Below, piece by piece: positions 1 through 9,790 of a DNA stretch of 64,000 nucleotides. Each line of letters opens with the position of its first letter. The first letter of the stretch is position 1. The position numbers and the translations under genes are program-made. The DNA comes from Paracoccus endophyticus. GTDB lineage: Bacteria; Pseudomonadota; Alphaproteobacteria; Rhodobacterales; Rhodobacteraceae. The stretch covers positions 186,001 to 250,000 of the forward strand of contig NZ_QLUV01000004.1 of assembly GCF_003286075.1 (NCBI RefSeq), read 5' to 3'. The notes beneath the pieces are model-generated. The model saw nothing but the letters and a program-made list of their open reading frames with translations, searched no databases and was not told the DNA's origin.

Positions 1-76
1 CCGGACTGCCCCGCCCTGCCGCCTGCACGCGCACGGCACATCGCCGCGCCGAGGGCCGCCGGGCAGGCCCGTCCGG

Positions 77-2095
77 TCACAGCAGCGCCTTGACCTTGGC
101 CACCGTGTCCTCGGCCGTGATGCCGAATTCCCTGTAAAGCCGTTCGGCGGGGGCCGAGGCGCCAAAGCCCGTCATCCCCACGAAATCACAGCGTTTCCAG
201 TCGCCCCGCTCGCCCATCAGCAGCCAGTCCCAGGGCTGGCGCACCGCCGCCTCGACCGCCACGCGGACGGGGCCTGCGGGCAGGACCTCGGCGCGGTAAT
301 CCTCGTCCTGGTCGCGGAACAGCTCCATGCAGGGGACCGACACGACGCGCGTGGGGATGCCTTCGGCCTCCAGCGCCTCGGCGGCCCGGACGGCGATCTC
401 GACCTCGGACCCCGAGGCCATCAGGATCGCCCGCGCCTCGGCCGACGCCTCGCGCAGGACATAGGCGCCCCGTGCGGTCAGGTTCTCGGCGGTGTGTTCC
501 GTGCGCACGGTGGGCAGGTTCTGCCGCGACAGCGCCAGGATCGAGGGGGTCTCGTCGGTGCTCAGCGCCAGTTCCCACGCCTCGGCGGTCTCGACCACGT
601 CGGCGGGGCGGAACGTCCAGGTGTTGGGCGTGGCGCGCAGCATGGCCAGATGCTCGACCGGCTGGTGGGTCGGGCCATCCTCGCCCAGGCCGATGGAATC
701 GTGGGTCATCACATAGACCACCGGCAGTCCCATCAGCGCCGACAGCCGCATCGCGCCACGGGCATAGTCGGTAAAGCACAGGAACGTGCCGCCATAGGGG
801 CGAAAGCCCCCGTGCAGCCACAGCCCGTTCATCGCCGCGGCCATGCCGTGTTCCCGGATGCCGTAATGGACATAGCGGCCCAGCCGGTTCTGCGCGTCGA
901 ACACGCCCAGGCCCTTGGTCAGCGTGTTGTTGGACCCGGTCAGGTCGGCCGACCCGCCGATGGTTTCCGGCAGAACGGGGTTCACCGCCTCCAGCACCAT
1001 CTCGGAGGCCTTGCGGGTGGCGACCGTGGGGCGCCCCTCGGCGGCGGCGCGCTTGACCGCCTCGATCGCGGGGGCCAGCGCCGGGTTCGCCTCGCCCGAG
1101 ACGCGGGCGGCGAATGCGTTGCGGCGGTCTTGCGGCAGGGCATCGACGCGGGCGGCCCAGTCCTCGCGCGCGGGGCGGCCGCGCGCGCCGATGGCCCGCC
1201 AGCGCGCCAGGATGTCGTCGGGGACGTGGAAATCGGGGTGCGCCCAGTCGTATCCGCTGCGCGCCGCCGCGATCCCCTCGGCCCCCAGGGGCGATCCGTG
1301 GACGCCCGAGGTGCCGCCCTTGGGCGCCCCCCAGCCGATGATCGTCTTGCACGCGACCAGGGTCGGGCGGCCATCGCCTGACGCGGCCTCGGTCAGGGCG
1401 CGGTCGATGTCGGCGGCGTCGTGGCCGTCGCACGACAGGGTGCGCCAGCCGCAGGCCTCGAACCGCTTCAGCTGGTCGGTCTTGTCCGACAGCGACACCG
1501 CGCCGTCGATGGTGATGTCGTTGTCGTCCCACAGCACGATCAGCCGGCCCAGCCGCTGGTGGCCGGCCAGTGCGATCGCCTCGTGGCTGATGCCCTCCAT
1601 CAGGCAGCCGTCGCCCGCGATCACCCAGGTGCGGTGGTCGCACAGGTCGGGGCCGAACTCGGCGCGCATCTTCTCCTCGGCCATGGCCATGCCGACGGCG
1701 GTGGCCAGGCCCTGGCCCAGCGGGCCGGTCGTCGTCTCGACCCCCTCGGCGTGGCCGTATTCGGGGTGGCCCGCGGTGATCGCGCCCCACTGGCGGAAGT
1801 TGCGGATCTGCTCCAGCGTCATCTGCTCGTACCCGGTCAGGTGCAGAACCGCATAGATCAGCATCGAGCCATGGCCCGCCGACAGCACGAAACGGTCGCG
1901 GTCGAACCAGTTCGGCGCGGCGGCGTCGAATTTCAGATGCCGGCCCCACAGCACGGTCGCCACGTCCGCCATGCCCATCGGCATGCCGGGATGGCCCGAG
2001 TTCGCGGCCTGCACCGCATCCATCGCCAGCACCCGGATGGCGCTTGCAAGGGTCCAGTGGTCGGGGTCGGCAAGGCGGCGCGCGGTCAGGTCCAT
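77..2095 (-). CDS. tkt: Transketolase
   Basis: Transketolase moves two-carbon ketol units between sugar phosphates in the non-oxidative pentose phosphate pathway, using thiamine diphosphate in the cytoplasm. The 672-residue length is normal for the family. The N-terminal SGHPG (33-37) and GHGS (74-77) motifs and the cofactor-binding GDG at 161-163 are all present, and the central pyrimidine-binding and C-terminal domains are complete. The frame stays open further upstream, but that part is Pro/Ala-rich, unlike the family, and would run past the mapped promoter. The chosen ATG has a GGAG ribosome site six bases upstream. The gene is divergent from the fucosyltransferase-like gene. Identification is secure. 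Confidence 0.96.
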   Translation of the reverse strand: MDLTARRLADPDHWTLASAIRVLAMDAVQAANSGHPGMPMGMADVATVLWGRHLKFDAAAPNWFDRDRFVLSAGHGSMLIYAVLHLTGYEQMTLEQIRNFRQWGAITAGHPEYGHAEGVETTTGPLGQGLATAVGMAMAEEKMRAEFGPDLCDHRTWVIAGDGCLMEGISHEAIALAGHQRLGRLIVLWDDNDITIDGAVSLSDKTDQLKRFEACGWRTLSCDGHDAADIDRALTEAASGDGRPTLVACKTIIGWGAPKGGTSGVHGSPLGAEGIAAARSGYDWAHPDFHVPDDILARWRAIGARGRPAREDWAARVDALPQDRRNAFAARVSGEANPALAPAIEAVKRAAAEGRPTVATRKASEMVLEAVNPVLPETIGGSADLTGSNNTLTKGLGVFDAQNRLGRYVHYGIREHGMAAAMNGLWLHGGFRPYGGTFLCFTDYARGAMRLSALMGLPVVYVMTHDSIGLGEDGPTHQPVEHLAMLRATPNTWTFRPADVVETAEAWELALSTDETPSILALSRQNLPTVRTEHTAENLTARGAYVLREASAEARAILMASGSEVEIAVRAAEALEAEGIPTRVVSVPCMELFRDQDEDYRAEVLPAGPVRVAVEAAVRQPWDWLLMGERGDWKRCDFVGMTGFGASAPAERLYREFGITAEDTVAKVKALL

Positions 2096-2136
2096 GGGGG
2101 GCTCCGGGATGGCGGATGGCGGACAGGGTCGCGTGC

Positions 2137-2165
2137 CTGATAGGCAGGCCGCGCCCGGGTTGCAA
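2137..2165 (-). promoter_or_regulatory. Candidate tkt promoter
   Basis: On the minus strand TTGCAA (2160-2165) is followed by a 17-base spacer and TATCAG (2137-2142). Transcription would start near 2130, about 35 bases before the tkt ATG. The -35 hexamer is its own reverse complement and is shared with the promoter facing the other way. Confidence 0.55.
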
Positions 2166-2188
2166 GGCAGGGTGGGCGCGCCTAGACA
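2160..2188 (+). promoter_or_regulatory. Candidate promoter of the fucosyltransferase-like gene
   Basis: TTGCAA (2160-2165), a 17-base spacer and TAGACA (2183-2188) lie just upstream of the ATG at 2214. A start near 2195 would exclude the earlier in-frame starts inside tkt. The -35 hexamer is the same one used in the opposite direction by tkt. Confidence 0.5.
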
Positions 2189-2213
2189 GGCCGGGGCAGC
2201 AGCGGTGGGCGAC

Positions 2214-4256
2214 ATGGCGGACGGCATCGCGGGCGGCATCGCGGGTGGGCAGGGCGGACGCGGCGACGCGCCGCCGGGGCCGGCGATCCTGGGCTTTCGC
2301 AAGGACCGGGTGGGCGCGCGGCTGATCGGGCTGCTGAACGTGCTGCGCCTGCGTCAGCGGTTCGGCGAGGGCAGCGCCCGTTTCGCATGGCTCAGCCAGC
2401 CCGACGGCCCCTATCCCGACCTGACCGACCCGACCGAGATCTTTGCCCCCGCCCTTGTCGCCGCGGTCATGGATGTCGTCCCCCGCGCCCCCGACATGGC
2501 GGGACGCGAGTCGCTGACCGCCGCGGCGGTGCGGATGCGGCCCGACAGCCTGGCCGAGCGGCTGGCGCAGGGCGCGCGCTGGCACTGCGATGCCGCGTTC
2601 GAGATGGTGGCCTTTCAGGGCGAGCGTCCGGCCGAGATCGTCCGGCAGACCGCCGCGCTGGTGGCCGCGCTGCCGCTGTCGGCCCCCCTGGCGCAGGCGC
2701 TGGACGCGGCAATGGCGCAGGTCGGGGCGGTGGCGTCCGGTCCGGCCGCCGCCATCCACGTCCGGCGCGGCGACATCCTGGACGGCGACCCGTGGTCCTA
2801 TGCCGCCTGGCCGTCGAAATACGTCCCCGACGAATTCTTCCGCGCCTATGTCGAGACGACCACAGGCCCCGTGCTGGCGTTTTCCGACACACCGGCCGCC
2901 ATCCCGCATCTGGCGCAGGGCCACCCGCGCATCGTTGCGGTGGCGGGGCTGCTGGCCGACCGGGGGCTGACCACCGCCCAGCAGGACGTGCTGGAACTGT
3001 TGCTGATGGCGCGCTGCGCGCAGGTGGGCGCGCCGGCCTACAGCGCGTTCTCGCGCGCGGCGCAGGTGATGGGGGGCGCGCGGGTGGTGGCGCTGCCCGC
3101 AGGGTTGCCCAGGCCGTTGCGGGTCGCCGCGCATGACGGGCTGCTGGACAGGGCGCTGACGCGGCAGGACAGCTTTCTGGCGCCGGGGGATCTGGCGCAG
3201 TCGCTGGTCCATGCCGCCAACCATGCCGCGGCCACCGGCCGCGACGCCGAGCTGGTCGCGGCCTTCGCGCCGCAGGATGCGTTCCTGCGCCGGTTCCCGT
3301 TCGTGGGCGGGGTCGTTGCCGCCGCCGCCCTGCGGGCGGATCAGCCAGACCTTGCTGCAACCTTGGCAGCGGCGATGCTGGACAACCCGCGCCTGCAGTC
3401 CGGCAACAAGACCGTCGCGCGCCAGATCGGGATGCTGCGCACCAGGACGGCCGGGCGCGGTGGCGACGGGGAAGGCGATCCCGTGGCCGGGCTTGTCACC
3501 GAACTGTTCGTGGGGTGGCGGTCCGACAGCAGCGTGCTGCCCCGGCTGGTCTGGACCTTGCTGGGGCAACAGGGGCCGGCCGGTGCGGCGCTGATGATGT
3601 CGCCGGGCCTGGCCCGGCGGCTGGCGCTGCCGCAGGTCGAGGGCGGCCCCCCCGCGCTGCTGCCGCCCTGGACGGTGCAGATCGGCTGGGCCGAGCTGAT
3701 CCAGTCCGACGACATGCGCCGCCGCCTGCACCAGTCACCCCCGCTGGCCCGCGCCCTGGCCCCCGCGGCCGGCCTGCTGGACGGGGTCGAGGCGGGGCTG
3801 ACCGCGCCCGAGACGCGGACCGGGCCGGTTGGGATCGACTCCGAGTTGCTGGGCTTTGCGGCCTCGGTGCTGGTGATGCACAACCGGCTGGCCCGCGCGA
3901 TGCGGCTGCTGGAATGGCTGATCGCGCAGCGCCCGACCGACCCGATGCTGCACAAGCGCATGGCCGACGCCTGCTATATGGCCGACAACGCCGGGGCGGG
4001 GTGGCGCTGGCTGGACGGCGCGATCGAGCGCGCCGAGGCGGGGTCGCGCAGCCATGCCCTGCTGCATGTGGCCGCAGCCTCGCGCGCGGGCGCGGGCGCC
4101 CCCCGCCGCGCCGAACGGCACCTCGCGGCCGCGTCCGAGGGCTGGCCGAACCTGCGCCTGATCGCCCGCGTGGCCAAGGGCCTCGGTCAGTCCGGTTCGG
4201 CGTCCGCGCGGCGGGGCAGGGGCCGGGCCGAGGCCGTCGCAGGCCCCTCGGGCTGA
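2214..4256 (+). CDS. Fucosyltransferase-like protein with helical C-terminal half
   Basis: I do not recognise this 680-residue protein as a named gene. The N-terminal half looks like a GDP-fucose-type glycosyltransferase. Residues near 26-50 give a GFRKDRxGARLIxxLNVLR block, and 182-187 read HVRRGD, matching the HxRRxD nucleotide-sugar motif of alpha-1,2/1,6- and protein-O-fucosyltransferases. The region just after it holds aromatic residues and a FSDTP block typical of such enzymes. The C-terminal half is Ala/Leu-rich and helical, possibly TPR-like (for example near residues 560-625). There is no signal peptide or membrane segment. The start is chosen from the promoter position. The 3' end overlaps xerD on the other strand by 70 bases. 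The sugar donor and acceptor are unknown. Confidence 0.72.
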   Translation: MADGIAGGIAGGQGGRGDAPPGPAILGFRKDRVGARLIGLLNVLRLRQRFGEGSARFAWLSQPDGPYPDLTDPTEIFAPALVAAVMDVVPRAPDMAGRESLTAAAVRMRPDSLAERLAQGARWHCDAAFEMVAFQGERPAEIVRQTAALVAALPLSAPLAQALDAAMAQVGAVASGPAAAIHVRRGDILDGDPWSYAAWPSKYVPDEFFRAYVETTTGPVLAFSDTPAAIPHLAQGHPRIVAVAGLLADRGLTTAQQDVLELLLMARCAQVGAPAYSAFSRAAQVMGGARVVALPAGLPRPLRVAAHDGLLDRALTRQDSFLAPGDLAQSLVHAANHAAATGRDAELVAAFAPQDAFLRRFPFVGGVVAAAALRADQPDLAATLAAAMLDNPRLQSGNKTVARQIGMLRTRTAGRGGDGEGDPVAGLVTELFVGWRSDSSVLPRLVWTLLGQQGPAGAALMMSPGLARRLALPQVEGGPPALLPPWTVQIGWAELIQSDDMRRRLHQSPPLARALAPAAGLLDGVEAGLTAPETRTGPVGIDSELLGFAASVLVMHNRLARAMRLLEWLIAQRPTDPMLHKRMADACYMADNAGAGWRWLDGAIERAEAGSRSHALLHVAAASRAGAGAPRRAERHLAAASEGWPNLRLIARVAKGLGQSGSASARRGRGRAEAVAGPSG

Positions 4257-5230
4257 TCGCCGCCCCCGGCCAGCGGGTGATGGCGCAGCACCAGCTCGCG
4301 CAGCCGCGCGTCCATGACATGGGTATAGATCTCGGTCGTGCCCAGGTCGGCATGGCCCAGCAGGGTCTGGATCGCCCGCAGGTCGGCCCCGCCTTCCAGC
4401 AGATGGGTGGCAAAGGCGTGGCGGATGACGTGCGGCGTGACCCGGCCCGGCGCAAAGCCCGTGGCCGCCGCAAGGCCCGCCAGCATCCCGTGGAACGCCT
4501 GCCGGGTCATGTGCCCGGCCGCGCCCGCGGCGGGAAACAGCCAGCGTGCGCCCGGCCCCGCCACCAGCCGCCCCAGGGGGCTGTCGGGCGGGGCCGCGTC
4601 GCGGATCGAAAGCCAATCGGCGACCGCCGCGCGCGCGGGTCCGGTCAGCGGCACCATGCGCTCGCGCCCGCCCTTGCCGCGCACCAGGATCATCTGCGGC
4701 GCGCCGCGCAGGGCCGCGACCGGCAGGCCCACCAGTTCGCTGACGCGCAGGCCGGTGGCATAGATCAGCTCCATCGCGGCCCGGTTGCGGGCCCGGTCGG
4801 CCGGCGTGGCGCCGAACTGGCCTGCGGCATCCAGCAGGCGGGTCATGTCGTCCTGCGTCAGGGTGCGGGGCAGGCGCGGGCTGCGGCCGGGGCCCGCGAT
4901 GCGGATCGCGGGGTCGTCGTCGCGCCAGCCTTCGTCCAGGGAAAACCGGGTGAACTGGCGGATGGCGGACAGGCGGCGGGCGCGGGTGGCGCGCGAAAGG
5001 CCCTCGGCCTCGCAGCGCGACAGATAGGCCTCGATCTGGTCGCGGGTGATGGCCGTCAGCGCGATGCCACGCCCGGCGGCAAAGGCCGCAAGGTCGCGCA
5101 GGTCGCGGCCATAGCCCAGCAGCGTGTTGCGCGAGGCCCCGCTTTCGGCCGCCTGCGCGTCCAGGAACGCGCCGATGCGGCGCAGGTCGTCCGCGCGTGC
5201 GTCCTGCGCCAGCGCGCGATCCCGCGTCAT
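4187..5230 (-). CDS. xerD: Tyrosine recombinase XerD
   Basis: XerD acts with XerC at the dif site to resolve chromosome dimers. The 347-residue protein has the N-terminal SAM-like core-binding domain (about 14-105) and the catalytic domain. The visible active-site set is Arg162, Lys186 (GKGG), His267 with Arg270 (HVIR), His293 (LLGH) and the nucleophile Tyr302 (IYTHV). The start overlaps the stop of the upstream gene as ATGA, so the two are probably translationally coupled. The family normally ends near the HHPL segment at 317-320. Here about 25 further residues run into the antisense 3' end of the fucosyltransferase-like gene. XerD rather than XerC is inferred from overall similarity. Confidence 0.9.
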   Translation of the reverse strand: MTRDRALAQDARADDLRRIGAFLDAQAAESGASRNTLLGYGRDLRDLAAFAAGRGIALTAITRDQIEAYLSRCEAEGLSRATRARRLSAIRQFTRFSLDEGWRDDDPAIRIAGPGRSPRLPRTLTQDDMTRLLDAAGQFGATPADRARNRAAMELIYATGLRVSELVGLPVAALRGAPQMILVRGKGGRERMVPLTGPARAAVADWLSIRDAAPPDSPLGRLVAGPGARWLFPAAGAAGHMTRQAFHGMLAGLAAATGFAPGRVTPHVIRHAFATHLLEGGADLRAIQTLLGHADLGTTEIYTHVMDARLRELVLRHHPLAGGGDQPEGPATASARPLPRRADAEPD

Positions 5231-6885
5231 GGCCGTGGGCGTGCGGGGTCCAGCACCAGCAGCTCGACCGCCGCCTGCCGGGCCAGCGTCGCCTGGCCCA
5301 GCCGGACCAGGTGCGACAGCCCCGCGGCCGCGCGCCTCTGATCGCCCGAGGCGCCCGCATCGACATCGGCCAGCGCCGCGATCAGCGCAAGGCCGCGGCT
5401 GGACGGCGGCTCCGCGCCCTCGGCCGGGCCGCCGGACGCAGGGGGGGACAGCGCCGCGGCAAAGTCCGCCGCCGCCGCCGGGGCCTCGGCCGGCGGAGGG
5501 GGCAGGGGCGCTGCCGTGCCGGGCGCATGGGCCAGCGCCGACAGCCAGCGATCCAGCGGCGATGCGTCCGCGTCGGTCACCGGCAGGCCCGCGATCAGCC
5601 GCAGCCGCGCGGCGATGGACCGCGCCTCGTCCGTCATTCCGGTTGCGGGCAGGCGCGCGGCGACCATCGCGGCCAGCGTGGGGGTCAGCCGGCCGTCGGC
5701 GAACAGCCGGTCCGCCCGTTCCAGCGCCTGCCCGGCCGCCGCGGCGTCCTGGGCCGTCAGCGCGCGGTCCAGGTCCTGCCACGCCGCGGCGCGGTCCCAT
5801 ACCCCGCCCGAGGCCGCGGGCGCCTGTTCCGAATAGGCCTGCGCCAGCGTGGCGGGGTCCAGCGCGCCCGCGCGCGACAGCCGCTCGGCCGCCTCGATCC
5901 GCGCTTTCCATCCGCCGTTCGCCCGCAGGTCGGCATGGGCGAAGGCCAGCGGCAGGTCGGTGGTGGACAGCGGCTCGCCGATCGCCTCGTGCAGGCGGAA
6001 ATCCAGCGGAGTCACCGTTTCAGTGGCGGGGATCGCCCCCTCGCCCTCGGCGGGCGCGTCCACCGCGCCATCGTCCAGGAACGCCTCGAGCAGGGCGACG
6101 GTGGTGGGGGGGATCAGCCCGTCCGCCCGCGCCCCGTGCAGCGTCAGCGCCGCCGCCGCCCAGTCCCCGGCCTGGGCCAGGCAGAAGATGCGCGCACCGA
6201 ATCCGGGGGCAAGGCCCGGCTTGCGGCCGATGGTCTCGCACAGCGCGCCCTCCTCTCCGGTGATCAGCGCGATGTCGAAGCGGCGCCCCACGATCGGGGC
6301 GTTGCCCGCCCCGGCCGCCTGCGCCAGCGCGCGCGCGGCGGGCAGTTGGCCCAGCGCGATCAGCCGGTCGATCCGGGCCAGAAACAGCGAGCCCTCGTCG
6401 CCCGCCGCGCTGCCTGTCGGGGGGGCAACCTGCGCGGTCAGCAGCCGCAGGAACGCCTGCCGCGTCGCGGGCAGCTGCGGGTCATAGCCGGCAAGGGCCC
6501 GGGCTGCGTCCCCGGCCGAGGCATTGCCCCACAGGTCGGCGGGCAGGCCCGCGGCGGCGGCCGACAGCGTGCCCTTGGCATCGGGATTGCCGTCCGACAG
6601 CCGCGTGACGCCGACCGGGGCCACGGCGCCGGTCTTGGCCACCGGGCCCAGGCCGGGCGCGGGGCGGGGCCTGCGGCGCTGGGCATCGGGGGGCACCGGC
6701 TGTCCGGGCCGCCAGCTGGGCGCGGGCATGCTGCGGGACGGCTGCGGCGCGCGCCCCGACAGCCAGTCGTTCGACGACAGCGGCGCGCCGCCGGGCGGGG
6801 CGGGCGCCTGCGACCAGGCGGGGCCGGCCAGCGCCAGCGCCGCGATCAGCGCGGCCGCCGCGCGCGCGTCAGTCCAGCACGGCAT
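5227..6885 (-). CDS. Conserved exported protein of unknown function, xerD operon
   Basis: This protein of about 552 residues starts with a signal peptide: a hydrophobic Ala/Leu stretch ending AWSQA near residue 26. A Pro/Arg-rich linker follows, then a long helical region made of Ala/Leu-rich units, perhaps tetratricopeptide-like. I know no enzymatic motif in it. It sits between a small membrane protein and xerD, overlapping both by 17 and 4 bases, so all three are probably co-transcribed. The ATG at 6885 is chosen because it places the hydrophobic signal close to the N-terminus. An earlier in-frame ATG at 6924 adds 13 Arg/Pro-rich residues and cannot be excluded. A periplasmic location is inferred. 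Confidence 0.75.
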   Translation of the reverse strand: MPCWTDARAAAALIAALALAGPAWSQAPAPPGGAPLSSNDWLSGRAPQPSRSMPAPSWRPGQPVPPDAQRRRPRPAPGLGPVAKTGAVAPVGVTRLSDGNPDAKGTLSAAAAGLPADLWGNASAGDAARALAGYDPQLPATRQAFLRLLTAQVAPPTGSAAGDEGSLFLARIDRLIALGQLPAARALAQAAGAGNAPIVGRRFDIALITGEEGALCETIGRKPGLAPGFGARIFCLAQAGDWAAAALTLHGARADGLIPPTTVALLEAFLDDGAVDAPAEGEGAIPATETVTPLDFRLHEAIGEPLSTTDLPLAFAHADLRANGGWKARIEAAERLSRAGALDPATLAQAYSEQAPAASGGVWDRAAAWQDLDRALTAQDAAAAGQALERADRLFADGRLTPTLAAMVAARLPATGMTDEARSIAARLRLIAGLPVTDADASPLDRWLSALAHAPGTAAPLPPPPAEAPAAAADFAAALSPPASGGPAEGAEPPSSRGLALIAALADVDAGASGDQRRAAAGLSHLVRLGQATLARQAAVELLVLDPARPRP

Positions 6886-7150
6886 CGGGATCCTCACTGG
6901 CGGGCGCAGGAGCCTGCGTCGCATCGGATGTCGCGGCCGGGGCAGGCATGGCGGGGCGGGCGGCGGCGGGTGCGGCGGCGGGCGTGGCGTCGGGGCTGGC
7001 GTCGTTGTCGGGGCTGGCGTCGTTCAGGTCCAGCTCGACCGGGACCCGCATCGCCTGGGGCTGCGCGTCCATGTCGCCGAAATAGGCATAGCCGAACAGT
7101 CCGGCCACGGCGGCCAGCGCCAGGAAGATGATGATCCGCAGCCAACGCAT
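6869..7150 (-). CDS. Small single-pass membrane protein of unknown function
   Basis: The 93-residue protein has one N-terminal transmembrane segment (about 4-22, LRIIIFLALAAVAGLFGYAY), a short conserved-looking region with a VPVEL stretch near 35-40, and a low-complexity Ala/Pro/Asp tail. The tail contains a perfect 18-base tandem duplication encoding two copies of a six-residue unit. It is the first gene of the unit that ends with xerD and overlaps the next gene by 17 bases. The coding assignment rests on the transmembrane segment, a good -10 upstream and the tight junction. The function is unknown. Confidence 0.7.
   Translation of the reverse strand: MRWLRIIIFLALAAVAGLFGYAYFGDMDAQPQAMRVPVELDLNDASPDNDASPDATPAAAPAAARPAMPAPAATSDATQAPAPASEDPDAVLD
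6989..7024. repeat. 18-base perfect tandem duplication
   Basis: The 18-base unit GTCGGGGCTGGCGTCGTT occurs twice head to tail, at 6989-7006 and 7007-7024. It keeps the reading frame and duplicates six residues in the tail of the small membrane protein on the minus strand. Confidence 0.9.
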
Positions 7151-7204
7151 GACCCGTGTCCCTCTGGTGTTATCGTCCCGGCGCCGGTGCGGCGGGTTGG
7201 CACG

Positions 7205-7233
7205 ATTATAGGTGGCGTTTCGGGAAAGATCAC
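7205..7233 (-). promoter_or_regulatory. Candidate promoter of the xerD unit
   Basis: On the minus strand there is a perfect TATAAT at 7205-7210. Seventeen bases upstream is a weak -35 (GTGATC, 3 of 6). Transcription would start about 48 bases before the ATG at 7150. Confidence 0.5.
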
Positions 7234-7303
7234 GCCATTGACTGCACGGTCCGCCGCGATGCCGCTTGCAGGCGCAGGGCGGCGTTTGCAAGGGGGCCTG
7301 CGG

Positions 7304-7903
7304 GTGAGACAGTGCGTCGTGCTGATCGGCATGATGGGGGCGGGGAAATCCGCCATCGGCGCGGAGCTGGCCCGCCGCCTGTCCGTGCCGCTGCGCGATT
7401 CCGACGCCGAGATCGCCCATGCCGCCGCGATGACCATCCCCGAGATCTTTGCCCGCGACGGCGAGGCGTTCTTTCGCGCGCGCGAGACCGAGGTGCTGGC
7501 CCGGCTGCTGCGCGCCGGGCCGGCCATCATCTCGACCGGCGGCGGCGCCTGGATGCGGGCGGAAAATCGCGCCCTGATCGCCGCCGCGGGCGTGTCGGTG
7601 TGGCTCGACTGCTCGTTGCCGACGCTGTGGCACCGGGTGCGGATGAAGCCCACGCGCCCGCTGTTGCAGACCCCCGACCCGCGGGGCACGCTGGAGCGGC
7701 TGCTGGCCGAACGCGGGCCGGTCTATGCGACGGCCGACCTGACGCTGCGCGTGGGCGAGCGCGACAGCGTCGAGGTGACGGGCCAGCGCCTGCTGGACCT
7801 GCTGGCGCAGTCCCGCCCCGACCTGTTCGACCCGGCCGAGCGCGCGCGCATCGGCGCGCGGGCGGTCGATCCCCAGCCAAGCTCAGCCGACGAGGGCCCC
7901 TGA
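7304..7903 (+). CDS. aroK: Shikimate kinase
   Basis: Shikimate kinase phosphorylates shikimate with ATP in the chorismate pathway. The 199-residue protein has the P-loop GMMGAGKS at 9-16, the shikimate-contacting DSD near 33-35, the GGG strand near residue 80 and the lid region RPLLQ near 118. A GTG start is chosen because AGGGGG lies eight bases upstream. An earlier ATG at 7259 would add 15 residues but has no ribosome site. The stop overlaps the aroB start as TGATG, so the two consecutive pathway genes are coupled. The C-terminal tail of about 25 residues beyond the usual kinase end has no known role. Confidence 0.93.
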   Translation: MRQCVVLIGMMGAGKSAIGAELARRLSVPLRDSDAEIAHAAAMTIPEIFARDGEAFFRARETEVLARLLRAGPAIISTGGGAWMRAENRALIAAAGVSVWLDCSLPTLWHRVRMKPTRPLLQTPDPRGTLERLLAERGPVYATADLTLRVGERDSVEVTGQRLLDLLAQSRPDLFDPAERARIGARAVDPQPSSADEGP

Positions 7904-9012
7904 TGACACCATCCCCCCGGATCGTTCCCGTGGACCTGGGCGCGCGCAGCTATCAGGTCCGCATCGGCCCCGGCCTGATCCCCGCGGCCCCCGCGCATCT
8001 GGCCCCCCTGCTGGCGCGTCCGCGGGTGGCCATCGTCACCGACGAGACGGTCGCCGCGCTGCATCTGCCGGCGCTGGTGGCGGCGCTTGAAGGGGCGGGC
8101 ATCGCCGCGACCGCGCTGGCCCTGCCGGCGGGCGAGGCCACGAAGGGCTGGGACCAGCTGGGGCGCACGGTGGACTGGCTGCTGGGCGAGCGGATCGAGC
8201 GGCGCGACATCGTGATCGCGCTGGGCGGCGGGGTGATCGGCGATCTTGCCGGCTTTGCCGCCGCGATCCTGCGCCGGGGCGTGCGCTTCGTGCAGATGCC
8301 GACCACGCTGCTGGCGCAGGTGGACAGCTCGGTCGGCGGCAAGACCGGGGTGAACTCGGTCCACGGCAAGAACCTGATCGGCGCGTTCCACCAGCCCAGC
8401 CTGGTGCTGGCCGACACCGACGCGCTGGCGACCCTGCCGGACCGCGACTTTCGCGCAGGTTACGGCGAGGTGGTGAAATACGGCCTGCTGGGGGACGCCG
8501 GGTTCTTTGCCTGGCTGGAGGAGAACGGCCGCCGGCTGCGCACCGACGCGGAGGCTGTGCTGCACGCGGTGGCCCATTCCGTCGCGATGAAGGCCGGGAT
8601 CGTCGCGCGCGACGAGACCGAGCAGGGCGAGCGCGCCCTGCTGAACCTGGGCCATACGTTCGGCCACGCGCTGGAAACCGCGACCGGCTATTCCGACCGG
8701 CTGCTGCACGGCGAGGGTGTGGCGATCGGCTGTGCGCTGGCGTTCGAACTGTCGGCGCGCCTGGGCCTGTGCCCGCAGGAGGATCCCTCGCGCGTGGGCG
8801 CGCACCTGGCCGCGATGGGGATGCCCGCGCGGCTGGCCGACATCCCCGGCGCGCTGCCGGACGACGACGCGCTGATCGCTGCAATGGGGCAGGACAAGAA
8901 GGTGGTGGACGGGCGGCTGCGCCTGATCCTGGCGCGCGGGATCGGGCAGGCCTTCGTCACCGACGCGGTGGACCGGGGCGATCTGGCGGCGGTGCTGGCC
9001 GCGTCACGCTGA
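7903..9012 (+). CDS. aroB: 3-dehydroquinate synthase
   Basis: AroB cyclises DAHP to 3-dehydroquinate in the shikimate pathway, using NAD and a divalent metal. The 369-residue length is normal. The NAD-binding GGGVIGDLAGF segment, the VGGKTGVN substrate loop, the metal-ligand region around GYGEVVKYG and the HGEGVAIG histidine motif are all visible. It overlaps aroK and is followed by a strong hairpin shared with the convergent ssb gene. Identification is secure. Confidence 0.97.
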   Translation: MTPSPRIVPVDLGARSYQVRIGPGLIPAAPAHLAPLLARPRVAIVTDETVAALHLPALVAALEGAGIAATALALPAGEATKGWDQLGRTVDWLLGERIERRDIVIALGGGVIGDLAGFAAAILRRGVRFVQMPTTLLAQVDSSVGGKTGVNSVHGKNLIGAFHQPSLVLADTDALATLPDRDFRAGYGEVVKYGLLGDAGFFAWLEENGRRLRTDAEAVLHAVAHSVAMKAGIVARDETEQGERALLNLGHTFGHALETATGYSDRLLHGEGVAIGCALAFELSARLGLCPQEDPSRVGAHLAAMGMPARLADIPGALPDDDALIAAMGQDKKVVDGRLRLILARGIGQAFVTDAVDRGDLAAVLAASR

Positions 9013-9037
9013 ACGGGCGCCCGCCAGGGGCGCCCGT
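9013..9037. terminator. Hairpin between convergent aroB and ssb
   Basis: ACGGGCGCCC (9013-9022) and GGGCGCCCGT (9028-9037) form a perfect ten-base stem with a five-base loop, immediately after the aroB stop. There is no T-tract. It could stop transcription from both sides, and a third GGGCGCCCG copy follows at 9041-9049. Confidence 0.5.
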
Positions 9038-9079
9038 CGGGGGCGCCCGCCGGTCAGGCCGCGCACGGACGGCGTCCGA

Positions 9080-9601
9080 TCAGAACGGGATCTCGTCGTC
9101 GAAATCCGGGCCGCCGCGGCTGGCGCCGCCTTTCGATCCGCCCTGCGCGCCGCCCGAGGGGCCGCCCTGGTCGTAGTCGCCGTAACCCTCGTCATAGCCG
9201 CCGCGCGCGCCCTGGCCGCCCCCCGGACCGCCGCCGCCGCCCGGGCCGCCGCGGCCGTCCAGCATGTGCAGTTCGCTGCGGAACGGACGCAGCGCGACCT
9301 CGGTCGCGTAGCGGTCGGCGCCGGACTGGTCCTGCCATTTGCGGGTTTCAAGCTGGCCCTCGACATAGACCTTGCTGCCCTTTTTCAGGTACTGCTCGGC
9401 CACCCGGACCAGCGGTTCGGAATGGATGACGACGGTGTGCCATTCGGTGCGCTCGCGCCGTTCGCCGCTTGTGCGGTCCTTCCACTGTTCGGATGTGGCG
9501 ATCCGCAGGTTGGCGATCTTGCCGCCGTTCTGAAAGGTGCGGATTTCCGGGTCCTGGCCCAGATTGCCGACCAGAATGACCTTGTTGACGCTGCCGGCCA
9601 T
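9080..9601 (-). CDS. ssb: Single-stranded DNA-binding protein
   Basis: SSB coats single-stranded DNA during replication, recombination and repair. The 173-residue protein has the N-terminal OB-fold (about 1-112), a Gly-rich linker (about 115-160) and the acidic tip DFDDEIPF that recruits partner proteins. Translation starts at the MAGSVNKV methionine, because the upstream frame does not resemble the family. The gene converges on aroB and diverges from the lytic transglycosylase. I found no GTTC-N7-GTTC LexA motif in front of it. Confidence 0.96.
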   Translation of the reverse strand: MAGSVNKVILVGNLGQDPEIRTFQNGGKIANLRIATSEQWKDRTSGERRERTEWHTVVIHSEPLVRVAEQYLKKGSKVYVEGQLETRKWQDQSGADRYATEVALRPFRSELHMLDGRGGPGGGGGPGGGQGARGGYDEGYGDYDQGGPSGGAQGGSKGGASRGGPDFDDEIPF

Positions 9602-9636
9602 GGTGTTTCCGTCCTGATGCTGATCTGAGGCATGGG

Positions 9637-9664
9637 TGTATCCCGGACGCCGGCCCGCCGGCAA
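9637..9664 (-). promoter_or_regulatory. Candidate ssb promoter
   Basis: On the minus strand TTGCCG (9659-9664), a 16-base spacer and GATACA (9637-9642) are placed suitably for ssb. The -10 matches consensus at only three of six bases. A six-base inverted repeat (TCGGCG/CGCCGA, 9686-9703) lies just upstream and might be an operator. Confidence 0.35.
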
Positions 9665-9790
9665 GCGGAAGGGCAGGCGCAGCAGTCGGCGGATTGTCGC
9701 CGATCATCCGGGGATTGCGGCAACAGCGGCCTTGGCGGCTTGTCGCCTTTGCCCGTAACGTCGTCGCAAAACGACAATGGCGAGGGCGAC

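Noticed and set aside
186..3731. An open frame of about 1180 codons on the minus strand across tkt and the fucosyltransferase-like gene
   Set aside because: It is a high-GC shadow: Arg/Gly/Pro-rich with no family features, antisense or out of frame to two well-supported genes.
7259..7303. ATG at 7259 as the aroK start
   Set aside because: It lacks a ribosome site, while the GTG at 7304 has AGGGGG at good spacing and fits the family length.
9602..9790. Possible SOS box in front of ssb
   Set aside because: No GTTC or GAAC pair with a seven-base spacer is present in this gap.
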